From Natronosporangium sp035305625 (GTDB lineage: Bacteria; Actinomycetota; Actinomycetes; Mycobacteriales; Micromonosporaceae), in assembly GCA_963809545.1 (NCBI GenBank), contig CAWEKD010000009.1, forward strand, positions 1 to 64,000: a stretch of DNA of 64,000 bases, given 5' to 3'. Made by a program: the position numbers and the translations under genes. This document shows, in pieces, positions 1 to 10,188 of this stretch. The notes beneath the pieces are model-generated. The model searched no databases and was not told the DNA's origin. It saw only the letters and a list, made by a program, of their open reading frames with translations. Positions within the stretch are counted from its first letter, which is position 1; every line of letters begins with the position of its first letter.

Positions 1-241
1 GATAGAGCGTGGGCATGCCGGCCGCCGCCGGATCGCGATCGCGAGCGCGAGCGCTCGACTTCCCGCTCCCGACGTCCCCGCCCAGCACGATCAGGTCCTG
101 ACGGCGAACGCCGCCGCCAAGCACGCGATCCAGCGAGGGGAAGCCGGTCGTGCACCGGTCCGGACCCGGCGTCCCGTCCGAGGGCGACGCGTCGATGCGC
201 GCGACCAAGCCCTCGAGCGACCCTGTTCCTCCGCGCGCCAC
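1..241 (-). CDS. RecA-fold (DnaB/RadA/KaiC-like) ATPase, N-terminal fragment
   Basis: Only the first ~80 codons are present; the gene runs off the left edge. The readable frame starts at a GTG (239-241) and gives SLEGLVARIDASPSDG, then GFPSLDRVLGGGVRRQDL and a Walker A loop GGDVGSGKSS. 'GFPSLDRVLGGG' before a P-loop is typical of the RecA/DnaB-C/RadA/KaiC superfamily, most like DnaB-like replicative helicase C-domains. After the Walker A loop the frame breaks near positions 20-50: a LALAIAIR-like stretch is in another frame before GMPTLY returns. It starts 4 bp after the stop of the preceding gene on the same strand, so it is probably the third gene of one leftward operon. Whether it is a helicase or a signalling ATPase cannot be decided from this fragment. 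Confidence 0.55.
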   Translation of the reverse strand, partial: MARGGTGSLEGLVARIDASPSDGTPGPDRCTTGFPSLDRVLGGGVRRQDLIVLGGDVGSGKSSARARDRDPAAAGMPTLY

Positions 242-244
242 ATG

Positions 245-633
245 CTAGCGCTCCGGCGTCGGACGGCGGCGCGGGCGGCGCGGGCGGCCTGGGCCAGCGC
301 GTCGCCCGCTTCGGCGCCCCGGCCTCGCGGGCCGGGGCGACGAGCTGGCTCAGCACCTGCGCGGCGGTCTCGGGCCGGGCCTCCTTGAGCTGGCTGATCG
401 CGGCGACCAGCGCGCGGCGGAGCGGCGGTGGCATCGTGAGGCTCGACAGCCGATGCTCCAGCGCCTGGAGCCGGCGGCGATGGGCCCGATCGGCCGGCGG
501 CGGGTCACGCAGCAGGTCCTGCGCGACCCGGACCGTGAGCCAGAGGGCGAAGATTCCCTCGCGCCGCGGGCCGCGCGCGGTTGCGGGGCAGGGCGCCCAA
601 CAGCGCGGTCGCCGCCGGATCCCACCCGCTCAC
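245..633 (-). CDS. small helical protein of unknown function (frame-broken)
   Basis: I do not recognise the family. The GTG start (631-633) overlaps the TGA of the upstream heptosyltransferase as GTGA, which implies translational coupling. The protein begins VSGWDPAATALLGALP. After a frame break near 555 it reads FALWLTVRVAQDLLRDPPP and ALEHRLSSLTMPPPLRRALV, an arginine- and leucine-rich helical pattern. A TAG at 245-247 ends one frame just before the next gene, after a probable second slip near 310. About 125 residues are expected. No catalytic motif is visible, and I infer that it is real only from coding bias and tight spacing. Confidence 0.4.
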
Positions 634-1654
634 GCGAGAGTCCGGGTGAGGGTGGTGAACACCATGTCGGGCAGGATCTCGCGCATGCAGAGGTGGTGCT
701 CCAGTGGGCACTCGGCGCTGCCATGGCTGCTGCAGGGGCGGCAGCTCAGGTTGCGCTCGACCACGCTGGCGTGCGCGTGGTAGGGGAAGAAGCCGAACTG
801 GCGCACCGTCGGTCCGAACAGCGCGACGACGGGGGTGCCCACGCCGGTGGCCATGTGCATGACGCCGGTGTCGCCGGAGATGAGCGCGGCCGCCCGCTTC
901 AGCACGCCGCCGGTCTCCTGCAGGCTCAGCTCGCCGGCGGCGCTCGCCACGTGGGCCCCGCCGCGCGCCGCGATCTCGGCGCCCACCGCCGAGTCCTCGG
1001 GGCCGCCCAGGGCGACGATGTCGGCGCCGGTGTGGACGATCTGGCGGCGAGCTTGATCCAGTGCTCGACCGGCCAGCGCTTGGTCGCGTGGGCCGCCCCG
1101 GCGAGATCGCCACCAGCGCGCGCTTGGTGCCGATCCCGGCCCGGGTGAGCCAGCGCCGCCGCGTTTTCCTCGGCGAATGGGTTCAGGAAGAACTCGGGCG
1201 GGCCGCCGTCGGGCTCGACCCCCAGATCGGCGGCCGCCTCGAAGTAGCGCTCCGGTACCGGCACGTGCTCGTGGTAGTTGTTGTGCTTGAACCGGATCAG
1301 CAGCTCGCGGGCGACGCGGCGGTGCGAGAAGCCGGACCAGGGGCCCCGGACCAGCAATCGGAGCGGCCAGGTGCGCGTCCCGCCCTGGAGGTCCAGCAGA
1401 TGGGAGTACCGGACGCGCTTGATCAGCGCCGGCACGCTGCGGACCGTGTCCTGCGGCGTGATACCGAAGACCTCCGTGACGTTCGGGTTGTCGCTGACGA
1501 GCGGCACGTACTGCCGCTTGGTCAGCATCGTCACCCGTGCGCCCGGCCACTTGTTGCGGATGGCGCGCAGCAGCGGCGTCGTCAGGAGAATGTCCCCGAT
1601 CGAGCTGAAGCGCACCACGAGGATGTCGGGGGAGAGGAAGGTGTTATACGTCAC
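630..1654 (-). CDS. glycosyltransferase family 9 (heptosyltransferase-like), frame-broken
   Basis: ADP-heptose:LPS heptosyltransferase-type enzyme, expected to add sugars to the lipid A-core at the cytoplasmic face of the inner membrane. From the GTG start (1652-1654) the protein reads ILVVRFSSIGDILLTTPLL, the family's N-terminal signature. Further on come HWIKLA and the C-terminal donor-site block LISGDTGVMHMATGVGTP with ALFGPT, typical of WaaF/WaaC. The frame is lost and regained near 1160, 1115 and 1045, so the product is readable only across three frames; these look like sequencing indels. Length (~340 aa) is normal for GT9. The gene is divergent from porX and its stop overlaps the next gene's start. 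Presence of GT9 supports a diderm host. Confidence 0.85.
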
Positions 1655-1751
1655 GGCCGGGAATGTATGCCCGGATTTGGGAAGGGGAAAGCAGACGTGG
1701 AGGACGGCGCATCCTCGGTCCTCTCCGTCCCTCCCGTCTATATTTGTTCCC

Positions 1752-3319
1752 ATGCCCCGCCCCAAGAGCATTCTCTGGGTGGACGATGAGGTCGAGAGCC
1801 TCACGTCCCACGTCCTGTTTCTGGAAGAGCAGGGCTTCGCCGTGGAGACCACTACCCACGGCGACGACGCGCTGGTGCTGCTCCAGCGCCAGCCCTACGG
1901 CGTGGTGCTGCTCGACGAGCAGATGCCGGGCCGGCGGGGGCTGGAGCTCTTCCGTGCCATCCGCGCGATCGACCACGGCATGCCGGTCGTGATGGTGACC
2001 AAGAGCGAGGAGACCGAGACGCTCAAGGACGCCATCGGCGCCGACATCTCCGACTATCTCATCAAGCCGGTCAACCCGCGGCAGATCCTGTCGGTGGTCA
2101 CCCGGCTGCTCGACGGCGACCGCATCCGCCAGCAGCGGCTGTCCCGTGACTTCGCCACCCGGTTCCGCGAGCTCGAGGCCCGCCGCGGGGGACCGCTCGC
2201 CTGGCGCGAGTGGGTCGAGCTGGTGGCCGAGCTGGCGGAATGGGAGGTGCGGCTCGGGCCAGGCCGACGAGCCGGGCCTCCAGGACGCGCTGCGCACGCT
2301 GCAGGAGAGCCTGCGGCAGGACTTCGCGCGCTACCTCCAGCGGAACTACGCGCGCTGGCTCCACGACGGCGACAGCGACCGGCCGCCCCTCTCGGTGGAC
2401 ATCGGCGCCGAGTTCCTGCGGCCGGTGCTGGACATGCACCGGAAGGCGCTGCTCGTGGTGGTGGACTGCCTTCGCCTGGACCAGTGGGCCATGATCCGCC
2501 CGCTCATCGGCGCGCGGTTCGACATCGAGACCGCGCACTACTTCTCGATCCTCCCGACGGCCACGCCCTTCGCGCGGAATGCCATCTTCAGCGGGCTCTT
2601 TCCCGCGGAGATCAAGGCGCGCTATCCCCAGTGGTGGACCGACAGCGAGGAGTCGAGCCTCAACGCCCACGAGGCGGAGCTGCTCACCGAACAGCTCAAG
2701 GAGCTCACCGGCCGGCACGTGCCGGTGCACTACGAGAAGGTCTTCACCGCCGCCGACGGCGACGGTCTGCTCAAGCGGCTGCCGGCGCATCTGGCGCAGG
2801 ACGGCGTGACGGCGCTGGTCTTCAACTTCATCGACCAGCTCACCCACGGCCGCACCGAGAACTCGACCCTCTTCGAAGTGGCCCGCGACACGTCGGCGCT
2901 CCGGAACCTCACCCGGACCTGGTTCGAGCGCTCGCCGCTGTGGGACGCGCTGCGCGAGGCGGAGCGGCGCGGCGTGCCGGTGCTGCTCACCACCGATCAC
3001 GGCTCGATCCACTGCCACACGCCGGCCACGGTCTTCGCCAAGCGGGACACGACCTCGAACCTGCGCTACAAGTTCGGCGAGGACCTGCGCGCGCAGGACG
3101 CCGACGCGGCGCTGGTCGTGGACGACCTGCCGAGCTTCGGGCTGCCGGCGCGCGCGCCCGGCACCCGGCTGCTGCTGGCCACCGGCGACCGCTTCTTCGT
3201 CTATCCCACGAAGCTGCGCGAGTACCAGGCGCGGTACCGGGGCGCGTTCCTGCACGGCGGCGTGTCGCCCGAGGAGGTGATTCTGCCGATCGCGCTGCTG
3301 ACGCCCGCGTCACGGGTAG
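1752..3319 (+). CDS. porX: PorX-type response regulator fused to PglZ/alkaline-phosphatase-fold domain
   Basis: Residues 1-125 are a CheY-like receiver: ILWVDDE near the N-terminus, phospho-acceptor Asp55 in VLLDEQMPG, and the conserved Lys in YLIKPVNP. No DNA-binding domain follows. After a helical linker comes a PglZ/alkaline-phosphatase-superfamily domain with VVVDCLRLDQW and a metal-site TTDHGSIHCH block. This is the architecture of PorX, which in Bacteroidota controls type IX secretion and hydrolyses signalling nucleotides. Length (~520 aa) fits PorX. One frame break lies near 2255, between the domains, and another at the end, where a spare G precedes TAG (3317-3319). Start is ATG 1752. 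A downstream ABC exporter begins 3 bp later. No sensor kinase (PorY) is present in the window. The call is firm; the role outside Bacteroidota is inference. Confidence 0.85.
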
Positions 3320-3321
3320 GC

Positions 3322-5160
3322 GTGCGGACCGAGCTCCGGCTCCTGCGGCTGGTCGGCCCCTACCGCGGCCTGCTCGCGCTGGGCTGCTCACCACCTTCCT
3401 CGCGTCGCTGCTCGACGGGTTCACGCTGGTCATCCTGATTCCCCTGCTCAAGCACCTGTTCGGCACCGCTGGCCAGCTCCACGCCGGGTCCACCCAGCTC
3501 GAGGCCTTCGTCGCCCGCGTCATCCAGCCGCTGGTGGCCGGGGCTCACGCCCGGGGCAGGCGGCCGGGCGCCTCGTGGTGATGCTGGTGCGTCGGCCTGC
3601 TGCTCAAGAATGTCGCTGAGCCTACGCCTCGAGCCAGATCTCGGTCGGGCGTCCAGGAGGGCCTGGTCCGGGACCTGCGCACCCGCATCTTCGACCACCT
3701 GCTGACGCTCGACCTCGGCTACTTCCAGCGGACGCGCGCGGGCCAGCTCATCTCCGGCATCATCACCGAGGTCGACCAGACCAAGACGGTCATCACCGCC
3801 TCGCTCATCTCCCTGTTCCAGAACATCGTCGTCGTGGCGACCACCCTCGTGGTGCTGAGCCAGATCTCCGTCCGGCTGACCCTGCTCACGCTCGCGTGCG
3901 TTCCCGCGATGGTGCTGCTGCTGCAGGCGCTGCTCAAGCGGCTTCGCCGCCACTCGCGCGCCCGCACCCGCGAGCGCGGGGAGGTGACCGCGACGATCAC
4001 GGAGCGGATCGGGGCCGTCCGACTGATCCGCGCGTACGGGGAGGAGGCGCGCGAGAGCAGCCGCTTCCGCAACCAGGCGACGCGCTACCGGAAGCAGGTC
4101 GTTCGGACCCAGCGCTTCTCGTCGCTGACGAGCCCGCTGACCGAGGTGTTCTCGGGGTTCCTCGTCATCCTCATCATCTGGGCCGGCAGCCGGCCCGCGC
4201 TCATCGGCCTCGGCGGGCCGCTCGCGCCGGAAGCGATCATCGTGTTTCTCATGGCGGCGCTCAAGCTCACGTCGCCGCTCAAGACGATCGCCTCCTACCC
4301 CGCGGTCATGGCCGTGACCCTCGCGAGCGCGGAGCGGGTGTTCGAGATCCTGGACGAGCCCAGCACCGAGGTGGACCGTCCCGGCGAGGGTGAGGCCCGG
4401 TTCGAGCGGGCGATCGCGTTCGAGAACGTCACTTTCCGCTACGGATCCGGCGACCCCGTCTTGAGCGACGTGTCGTTCACGCTGCCCAAGGGGAAAGTGG
4501 TGGCCCTGGTGGGACCCTCCGGGGCGGGGAAGACCACGCTGGCCGACTTGCTGCCGCGGTTTCACGATCCCGCCGGCGGTCGGATCACGATGGACGGCGT
4601 GCCGTTGACCCGGCTCACCCGGCGCTCGCTCCGCGGGCTCCTGGGGGTGGTCAGCCAGGACACGGTCCTGCTCAACGACACCGTGCACGCCAACATCGCG
4701 TATGGCTCGCCGTCGGCGACGCGGGCCCAGGTCGAGGCGGCGGCGAGGGCCGCGAATGCCGACCAGTTCATCGAGCAGCTGCCCCAGCGGTACGACACGG
4801 TGCTGGGTGAGCGCGGCACCCGCCTGTCCGGCGGCCAGCGCCAGCGGGTCGCCATCGCCCGGGCACTGCTCCGCGACCCGCCGATCCTCGTTCTCGACGA
4901 GGCCACGAGCGCGCTCGACACCGAATCGGAGCGGCTGGTCCAGCAGGCGATCGACCGCCTGATGGCTCCAGCGAACCGTGCTGGTCATCGCCCACCGGCT
5001 CGCCACCGTCCGGGACGCCGACGAGATCGTGGTGCTCGACGCCGGTCGGATCGTCGAGCGGGGATCGCACGAGCAGCTGTTCCGCAACGGCGGACTCTAT
5101 CGTCGCCTGTACGACCTGCAATTCCGCGATCAGGAGCCCGCGCTCGCCGCGGAGCTCTGA
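3322..5160 (+). CDS. ABC exporter, MsbA-like (TMD-NBD fusion), frame-broken
   Basis: Half-transporter of the MsbA/lipid-flippase type. The N-terminal membrane half starts at GTG 3322 and has hydrophobic segments such as SLLDGFTLVILIPLL and FSGFLVILIIWAG. The nucleotide-binding domain is complete: Walker A GPSGAGKTTL, Q-loop VVSQDTVLLND, signature LSGGQRQRVAIARALL, Walker B ILVLDEATSALD and the H-loop VIAHRLATVRDADE. Frame breaks occur near 3388, 3545-3610 and 4970. Length (~610 aa) is normal. It sits between porX and a glycosylation cluster, so export of a lipid-linked glycan or lipid A is plausible, but the substrate is not shown by sequence. Confidence 0.85.
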
Positions 5161-5201
5161 GCGCGGGTTGTAATCGCGAGGCCATCCTTTACTTTCGTCT
5201 C

Positions 5202-6205
5202 GTGGCCACCCGATCCTCCGATCTCCAGGTCCTCCTCGTCGGCGCGTTCGATGACGCGCTCCATGCGCACGCGGCGCTTCGCCGGCGCGCGCTCGAGCGG
5301 CTCGGCTGCCGAGTCGTCACCCTCAATCTGATCGGCACCGGTGGGTGGCTCAGCCGGCTCCGCCGCGCGGGCCTGCACGATCGGCTGTCGCGCGCCATCG
5401 CCAGCACGGGCCCGGCGCTGGTGCTCGTGCTGGAAGGCTCGCAGGTGGACGCGGCGATGGCGGCCTCGCTCCGGCAGGGCAGCGGGACCGCGTGGGTGAA
5501 CTGGTTCTGCGACGGGCGCCGTACGCCCGAGGACATCCGCCCCTGGCCGCCGCCTATGATGCCGTGTTCGTCGCCGACCGGGCCACGGCGGCGGCCCTGG
5601 ACGAACCCGGGAACCCGCCCGTGCACTACCTCCCGCCGGCTGCGACCCCTCCATTCACCGGCCGATGCGCGCGCGCGATCGCTTTCGCGCCAACGTGGTG
5701 TTCGTCGGCACGGCGACGCCGCACCGGGCGCAGCGACTCGCGGAGCTGGTCGAGTTCGGCGTGGCGGTGTGGGGACCGGGCTGGCGGCGGACGAAGCTGC
5801 GCGACTACTGCCGGGGCGAGCTCCTGAGCCACGAGGATTACATCCGGGCATACGCCGGCGCCTCGGTCGCGGTCAACGTGGCCTGCGCGGAAGGGCGAGG
5901 AGGGTCGCAGCGACCCGGGGGCCAGCCGGCGGCTGTTCGAGCTGGCGGCGATCGGGGTTCCCCAGGTGGTCGAGGACCACGCCGACATCCACGCGCACTT
6001 CCGCGAGGGCTCGGAGATCCTGGTCTCCCGCAGCACCAGCGAGTTCCGCACGCTCGCCGCGGAGGCGCTCCATGACCGGGCCTGGGCCGAACAGGTGGCC
6101 GCTGGAGCGCGGCAACGCGCGCTCGCGGAGCATACCTACATGCATCGCCTCGCCGTGCTGCTCCAGACGGTCATGGGAGCGGCACCGGTCCTGGCCCACT
6201 CGTAG
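5202..6205 (+). CDS. CgeB-like glycosyltransferase, frame-broken
   Basis: Resembles the CgeB/'spore maturation protein' GT-B glycosyltransferases, which also occur outside spore formers in surface-glycan clusters. Seen: N-terminal LQVLLVGAFDDALH, a middle FVADRATAAALDEPG and VHYLPPA (donor-site approach), then VVFVGTATPHRAQRLAELV and YAGASVAVNVAC. The C-terminus has RRLFELAAIGVPQVVED and ALAEHTYMHRLAVLL, which closely matches the tail of the second CgeB-like gene at 8.0-9.1 kb. The frame breaks near 5540, 5660 and 5910. Start is GTG 5202. The 3' end overlaps the convergent GT4 gene by 35 bp. Acceptor sugar unknown. Confidence 0.7.
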
Positions 6206-7142
6206 GCGTGTCCGCGTCCACCACGCGCCCGGGCGGCAGCACGCCCGTCGCGAGAAACGCCCGGAACATCCGCAGGTACTCCCCGGCCATCACGTGGTGC
6301 GTGAAGTGGCGCTCGACCCGTGCGCGGCACGCCGCGGGGTCGACTCGATCGAGATCGTCGCGCCGGGCCACCAGCTCCTCCAGCGTGTCACCCAGGGCAC
6401 CGACTTCGGGCGAGACGATCTCGGGGAGGGCGCCCCGCCGCGTGCCGAGCACCGGCGTTCCGCTCGCGAGCGCCTCGACCAGCGTGAGCCCGAACGGCTC
6501 GTCCCAGCGCGCCGGCATCCACAGGCAGGCGGCGCCGGCCAGCAGGTCGGCCTTCTTCCCGCCGCCGACCTGACCCACGTACCGCACCCGCCGCGTCAAC
6601 GAGAGCCGCCAGCCTCCCGCCACGAGCAGCCGACGCCTGGTCCGTTTCGCGCCCTCGATCGCCCACCGGTGGCCCTTCACCCCGTGCAGCCGGCCGAGGA
6701 ACAAGTCGTAGCCCGACTTCACCGGCTGATACCGAAATTCGGCCAGGTCGATCCCATTGTAGACGAATGCCGTCGCCCCGTGCCGCTCGGCGTGGTTGCG
6801 GCTGAGATAGAGCGTATTGGGCGCGCCCACCACGCCGGGTCGTCGGTTCCCGTGCAGGCTGCGGATCCAGGGCACGCCGGGCGAATGCGCGAGGGGCGCG
6901 AACGACAGCAGCAGTTCGGTGCCCGCGGGGAGCAGCGGGCGAAGGTCCAGGTCGGGCTGGCGAAGCTGGGGCGGCACCAACGGCACCAGCTCCGCCTCGG
7001 GCACATCAGAGCCGGCGCCGGCAAGGAGGGTCACGCGGTGTCCGGCGGCGGCCAATCCGCGCGCGAGGTAGACCACGATGCGCTGGGTGCCGCCGTAGTT
7101 CCGGACGGGCAGCCGATCCCGGGCGAAGAGGGCGACGTGCAT
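6171..7142 (-). CDS. GT4-family glycosyltransferase
   Basis: Intact 323-residue GT-B enzyme. The N-terminus MHVALFARDRLPVRNYGGTQR and LARGLAAAGHRVTLLAG is the usual acceptor-side Rossmann start. The donor domain has FLGRLHGVKGHRWAIEGAK, GQVGGGKKADLLAGA and the EX7E-type motif EPFGLTLVEALASGTPVLGT. It is probably retaining, like other GT4 members. It lies convergent to the CgeB-like gene and divergent from the GT2 gene, inside a run of seven glycosyltransferases, so it likely contributes one linkage to a cell-surface polysaccharide or glycan. Sugar specificity cannot be read from sequence. Confidence 0.85.
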   Translation of the reverse strand: MHVALFARDRLPVRNYGGTQRIVVYLARGLAAAGHRVTLLAGAGSDVPEAELVPLVPPQLRQPDLDLRPLLPAGTELLLSFAPLAHSPGVPWIRSLHGNRRPGVVGAPNTLYLSRNHAERHGATAFVYNGIDLAEFRYQPVKSGYDLFLGRLHGVKGHRWAIEGAKRTRRRLLVAGGWRLSLTRRVRYVGQVGGGKKADLLAGAACLWMPARWDEPFGLTLVEALASGTPVLGTRRGALPEIVSPEVGALGDTLEELVARRDDLDRVDPAACRARVERHFTHHVMAGEYLRMFRAFLATGVLPPGRVVDADTPTSGPGPVPLP

Positions 7143-7248
7143 GGCGGCTGCAATCTAGGCATCTTCCTCCGCCGCATGACACGCCCAGCTTGCTCGTCCG
7201 CCGCACTCGGGATGAGATTGGTGCAGCCCTAGCTCGCCGGGAGCGGCC

Positions 7249-8113
7249 GTGGTCAAGGTGTCGGGGTTCACCATCGTCAGGAACGCGATCAAGCTGGACT
7301 TCCCCGTGGAGGCCAGCATTCGATCGATTCTGCCGGTGTGCGACGAGGTGATTGTCAATGTGGGCCGCTCGGACGACGACACGCTCGAGCTGGTGCGGTC
7401 GATCAGCGACCCGAAGATCCGCATCGTCGAGATCGAGTGGGACATGTCGCGCCGCAACACGGTGCTGGGGCACGAGACCCTCCGCGCGATGCGGGAGTGC
7501 CGACATCCGTGGGGCATCTACATCCAGGCGGACGAGGTGCTCCAGGAGCAGGGTGCGGCGGAGCTCGCGGCCGCCATCCAGCGCCACGACGGCGACCTGC
7601 GGGTCGAGGGCCTGCTCGTCCGCTACGTGCACTTCTACGGCGGCTTCGACACGATCGCTACCCACCGGCGCTGGTACCGGCGCGAGGTCCGCGCCGTGCG
7701 GCTCGACCCCGCGCTCGACATCCGACCCTACCAGGGCGCGCAGGGCTTCCGGGTCGGGCCCGGACCACCGGAAGATCCGCGCCCGGCTCACGACCGCCGA
7801 GATGTTCCACTACGGCTGGGCCCGGCCGGCCCAGGCGCTGCGCGAGAAGCGGGAGCTCGGCAAGACCATGTACCCGTGGCGAGACGCGGACGAACGTCGT
7901 CCGCTCCTCGCCTGGGTGCCGGGGATCCGCCCCTTTCGCGGGACGCATCCCGCGGTGGCGCGGGCGTGGATCGAGCCGCGGCGGCTCGACCCGGAGCGCG
8001 TGATCGCGCCGCGTCGGTTCCAGCCCCGGTTCCTGCGCTACTACGTCTCAGGCTGGATCGAGCGGTTGACGGGCGTTCGGGTCTTCGAGTTCCGCAACTA
8101 CACGCTGGTCTGA
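7249..8113 (+). CDS. family 2 glycosyltransferase, frame-broken
   Basis: GT-A fold enzyme. From GTG 7249 the protein starts VSGFTIVRNAIKLDFPVEAS, then SILPVCDEVIVNVGRSDD and a metal-site-like WGIYIQADEVL, where QADE takes the place of the usual DxD. This is the WaaE/KdtX-like 'FTIVRNA' subgroup. One frame break near 7760 shifts the last ~115 residues (KIRARLTTAEMFHYGWARP to FEFRNYTLV). Length ~288 aa. The 3' end overlaps the convergent CgeB-like gene by 66 bp, unusually long, but both C-termini look conserved. Confidence 0.78.
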
Positions 8114-9067
8114 GGTGGGGTGAAGCGGATACGCACGGCCGGCGAGCAGCAGCTCGAGGCGCTGGGCGTAGGTGTGGTCGGCGAGCGCGTGCTTCCGACC
8201 GGCGTCGGCGATCCGGCGGCGCTCGTCGGGCCGGTCGAGGAACCAGCGGGCGCGCTCGGCGGCGTCCGCCGGCGAGCGATACCAGGCGCAGTGGCGGCCG
8301 TCGGTGGCGAAGGCGTCCATGTCGGCTACCCACGGGCCGAGGAAGAAGCCGCCGCATCCGAGCACCTTCCACATCCGGTTCGACGCCGAGGCCCGCCCGG
8401 CATCCTGCTCCGCGTGCGCGTTCGCGCCGAGGGAGATCGCGGCGGCGCCGATCACCTCGGCCAGTCGGCGACCGTGAACCGGACCGCCGGCCACCGGCAG
8501 ATCGGCCGGCGCGTGGTCCCACCCCGGTCCCCGGATCTGCAGCCGGCAGGCGTCGGCCACCGCACGCAACACGGCATGCCGGTGGGGATAGTGGCCTGAG
8601 CCCACGAAGCTCGTGTCGCAGACGAGCTCGGGCCGAATGATGGAGGCGGGGACGTCGCGCTCCGGATCGACTCCCTGCGGGAGGAATTCGACGCTGGGGA
8701 TGCCGGCCTTGCGGAACGCGTCGACCTGCGAGTAGCTCGTGACGTACATGCGCTCCGCGATGCGTCCGAGCGCGATGACCTGGGGCTTGGGCTGCAGGTC
8801 GAAGTACCAGAAGGCGCGCTGGCGGCCGCGGAAGAGGGCCCGGAGCGCGGGCTCACCCGCCAGGATGGCGTGCCGAGTGACGATCACGAAGTCGGGTGCG
8901 AATCGGTCCACCAGCGCGCAGATCGCCCGCCCGGCGACCGGTCCCGCCCAGCGCGACCAGCCGACCACGTTGACCAGCCGGCCCTCGTGCCCCAGGGCAC
9001 GCGCGGCCCGCACGATCGAGGCTTCCGTCTTATGCGCCCCACCGGCTCCGAGCACGGCCACTCGCAT
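8048..9067 (-). CDS. CgeB-like glycosyltransferase
   Basis: Intact 339-residue paralogue of the first CgeB-like gene of this cluster. N-terminus MRVAVLGAGGAHKTEASIV; middle VEFLPQGVDPERD and TSFVGSGHYPHRHAVLRAV; donor-site region NRMWKVLGCGGFFLGPWV with a C-terminal HALADHTYAQRLELLLAG. The block 'SNRMWKVLGCGGF' is typical of CgeB Glyco_trans_1_2 domains, where the NDP-sugar is bound. It starts 20 bp from a divergent GT4 gene, so one short intergenic region must hold both promoters or one of the two is read from outside. Confidence 0.78.
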   Translation of the reverse strand: MRVAVLGAGGAHKTEASIVRAARALGHEGRLVNVVGWSRWAGPVAGRAICALVDRFAPDFVIVTRHAILAGEPALRALFRGRQRAFWYFDLQPKPQVIALGRIAERMYVTSYSQVDAFRKAGIPSVEFLPQGVDPERDVPASIIRPELVCDTSFVGSGHYPHRHAVLRAVADACRLQIRGPGWDHAPADLPVAGGPVHGRRLAEVIGAAAISLGANAHAEQDAGRASASNRMWKVLGCGGFFLGPWVADMDAFATDGRHCAWYRSPADAAERARWFLDRPDERRRIADAGRKHALADHTYAQRLELLLAGRAYPLHPTSDQRVVAELEDPNARQPLDPA

Positions 9068-9087
9068 GCGCCAAGTATAACGGTCCG

Positions 9088-10188
9088 ATGCGCGTCGCTC
9101 TCCTGACGTCGGCGAACGGCTGGCGGGGCTCGGGCGCGAGCTATGCGAAGATCGCCCGGGGACTCAGCGACCGCGGGCACGTGGCGCACCTCGTGACCGC
9201 GGTGCCCAAGCTCACCGACCGGCTCCGCGAGGAGGGGCTCGAGGTTACCCAGATCCGCGGACGGGATACCGGCCCCCGCGAGGTGTGGGCCCTCCGCCGG
9301 GCGCTCCGCGCGCTCGGGGCGCAGGCCATACTGGCCGACACACCCAGGGACGTCCGGCTTTCGTTCTACGCGACGCTGGTCCATCGCGCCCGCATTCTCT
9401 ACCGTTACAACCTCAACTACCGCCGCCCGCGCTCCCACCTCATGGACCGGGTGTACGTCGGGCGCGTGGCTGCTTGCGTGTATCAGTCGCGCTTCATCCA
9501 GGATGACGCCGTCGCCCACGCGGGATACATGGCGCGGATTCCGTCCTATCAGGTGCCCAACGGTTACGACACCACGCGCTACGCTCCGCGGCCGGAGGCG
9601 GCGCGGGCCTTCCGGGAGCGCTACGGCATTTCGCCGACTGCACGGGTCGTGCTGAGCGCGGCCAAGCTGACCCGCAACAAGGGGCACGACGTGGCCATCG
9701 CGGCGCTCAACCGGGTGAGGCACAACGGCCTCGACCTGGTGTACGTGGTCTGCGGTGACGGGCAGCTCGAGGGCGAGCTGGTCTCGATCGCGCGGCGCTG
9801 CGGCCTGCCGTCAGTCTTCACCGGCCTCCTCGGCACACGCGACATGATCGCGGCCTACAGCGCCGCGGATCTCGTCGTGCATCCGTCCGTGCAGGAGATC
9901 TTTCCCAACGCGGTCGGCGAGGCCATGGCCTGCGGGCGTCCAGTGATCGCGGCGGACGCCGGGGGCACGCCCGAGCTGCTCGGACGCGACGGCGCCACGG
10001 GCCTGCTCGTGCCCCCGGCCGACGTCGACGCGCTGGCGGAGGCGGTCGGCGGGGTGCTCGGCAAGAGCGACCGGCTCCAGGCAATCGGCGCGGCCGCCCG
10101 CCGGCGGATCGAGGAGCAGTTTCCGATCGGCCGCATGATCGACGGGTACGAGCACGCGCTCGGCGAGGTCGTCGGCAAGCGTGGATGA
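9088..10188 (+). CDS. GT4-family glycosyltransferase
   Basis: Intact 366-residue GT-B enzyme. N-terminus MRVALLTSANGWRGSGASY; central RVVLSAAKLTRNKGHDVAI and CGDGQLEGELVSIARRCGL; donor motif HPSVQEIFPNAVGEAMACG with PVIAADAGGTPELLG. This is the standard GT4 signature set. It is the first of four co-directional genes (9,088-12,998) whose ends overlap or nearly touch, so they form one operon. The next gene begins 8 bp before this one ends. Confidence 0.87.
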   Translation: MRVALLTSANGWRGSGASYAKIARGLSDRGHVAHLVTAVPKLTDRLREEGLEVTQIRGRDTGPREVWALRRALRALGAQAILADTPRDVRLSFYATLVHRARILYRYNLNYRRPRSHLMDRVYVGRVAACVYQSRFIQDDAVAHAGYMARIPSYQVPNGYDTTRYAPRPEAARAFRERYGISPTARVVLSAAKLTRNKGHDVAIAALNRVRHNGLDLVYVVCGDGQLEGELVSIARRCGLPSVFTGLLGTRDMIAAYSAADLVVHPSVQEIFPNAVGEAMACGRPVIAADAGGTPELLGRDGATGLLVPPADVDALAEAVGGVLGKSDRLQAIGAAARRRIEEQFPIGRMIDGYEHALGEVVGKRG

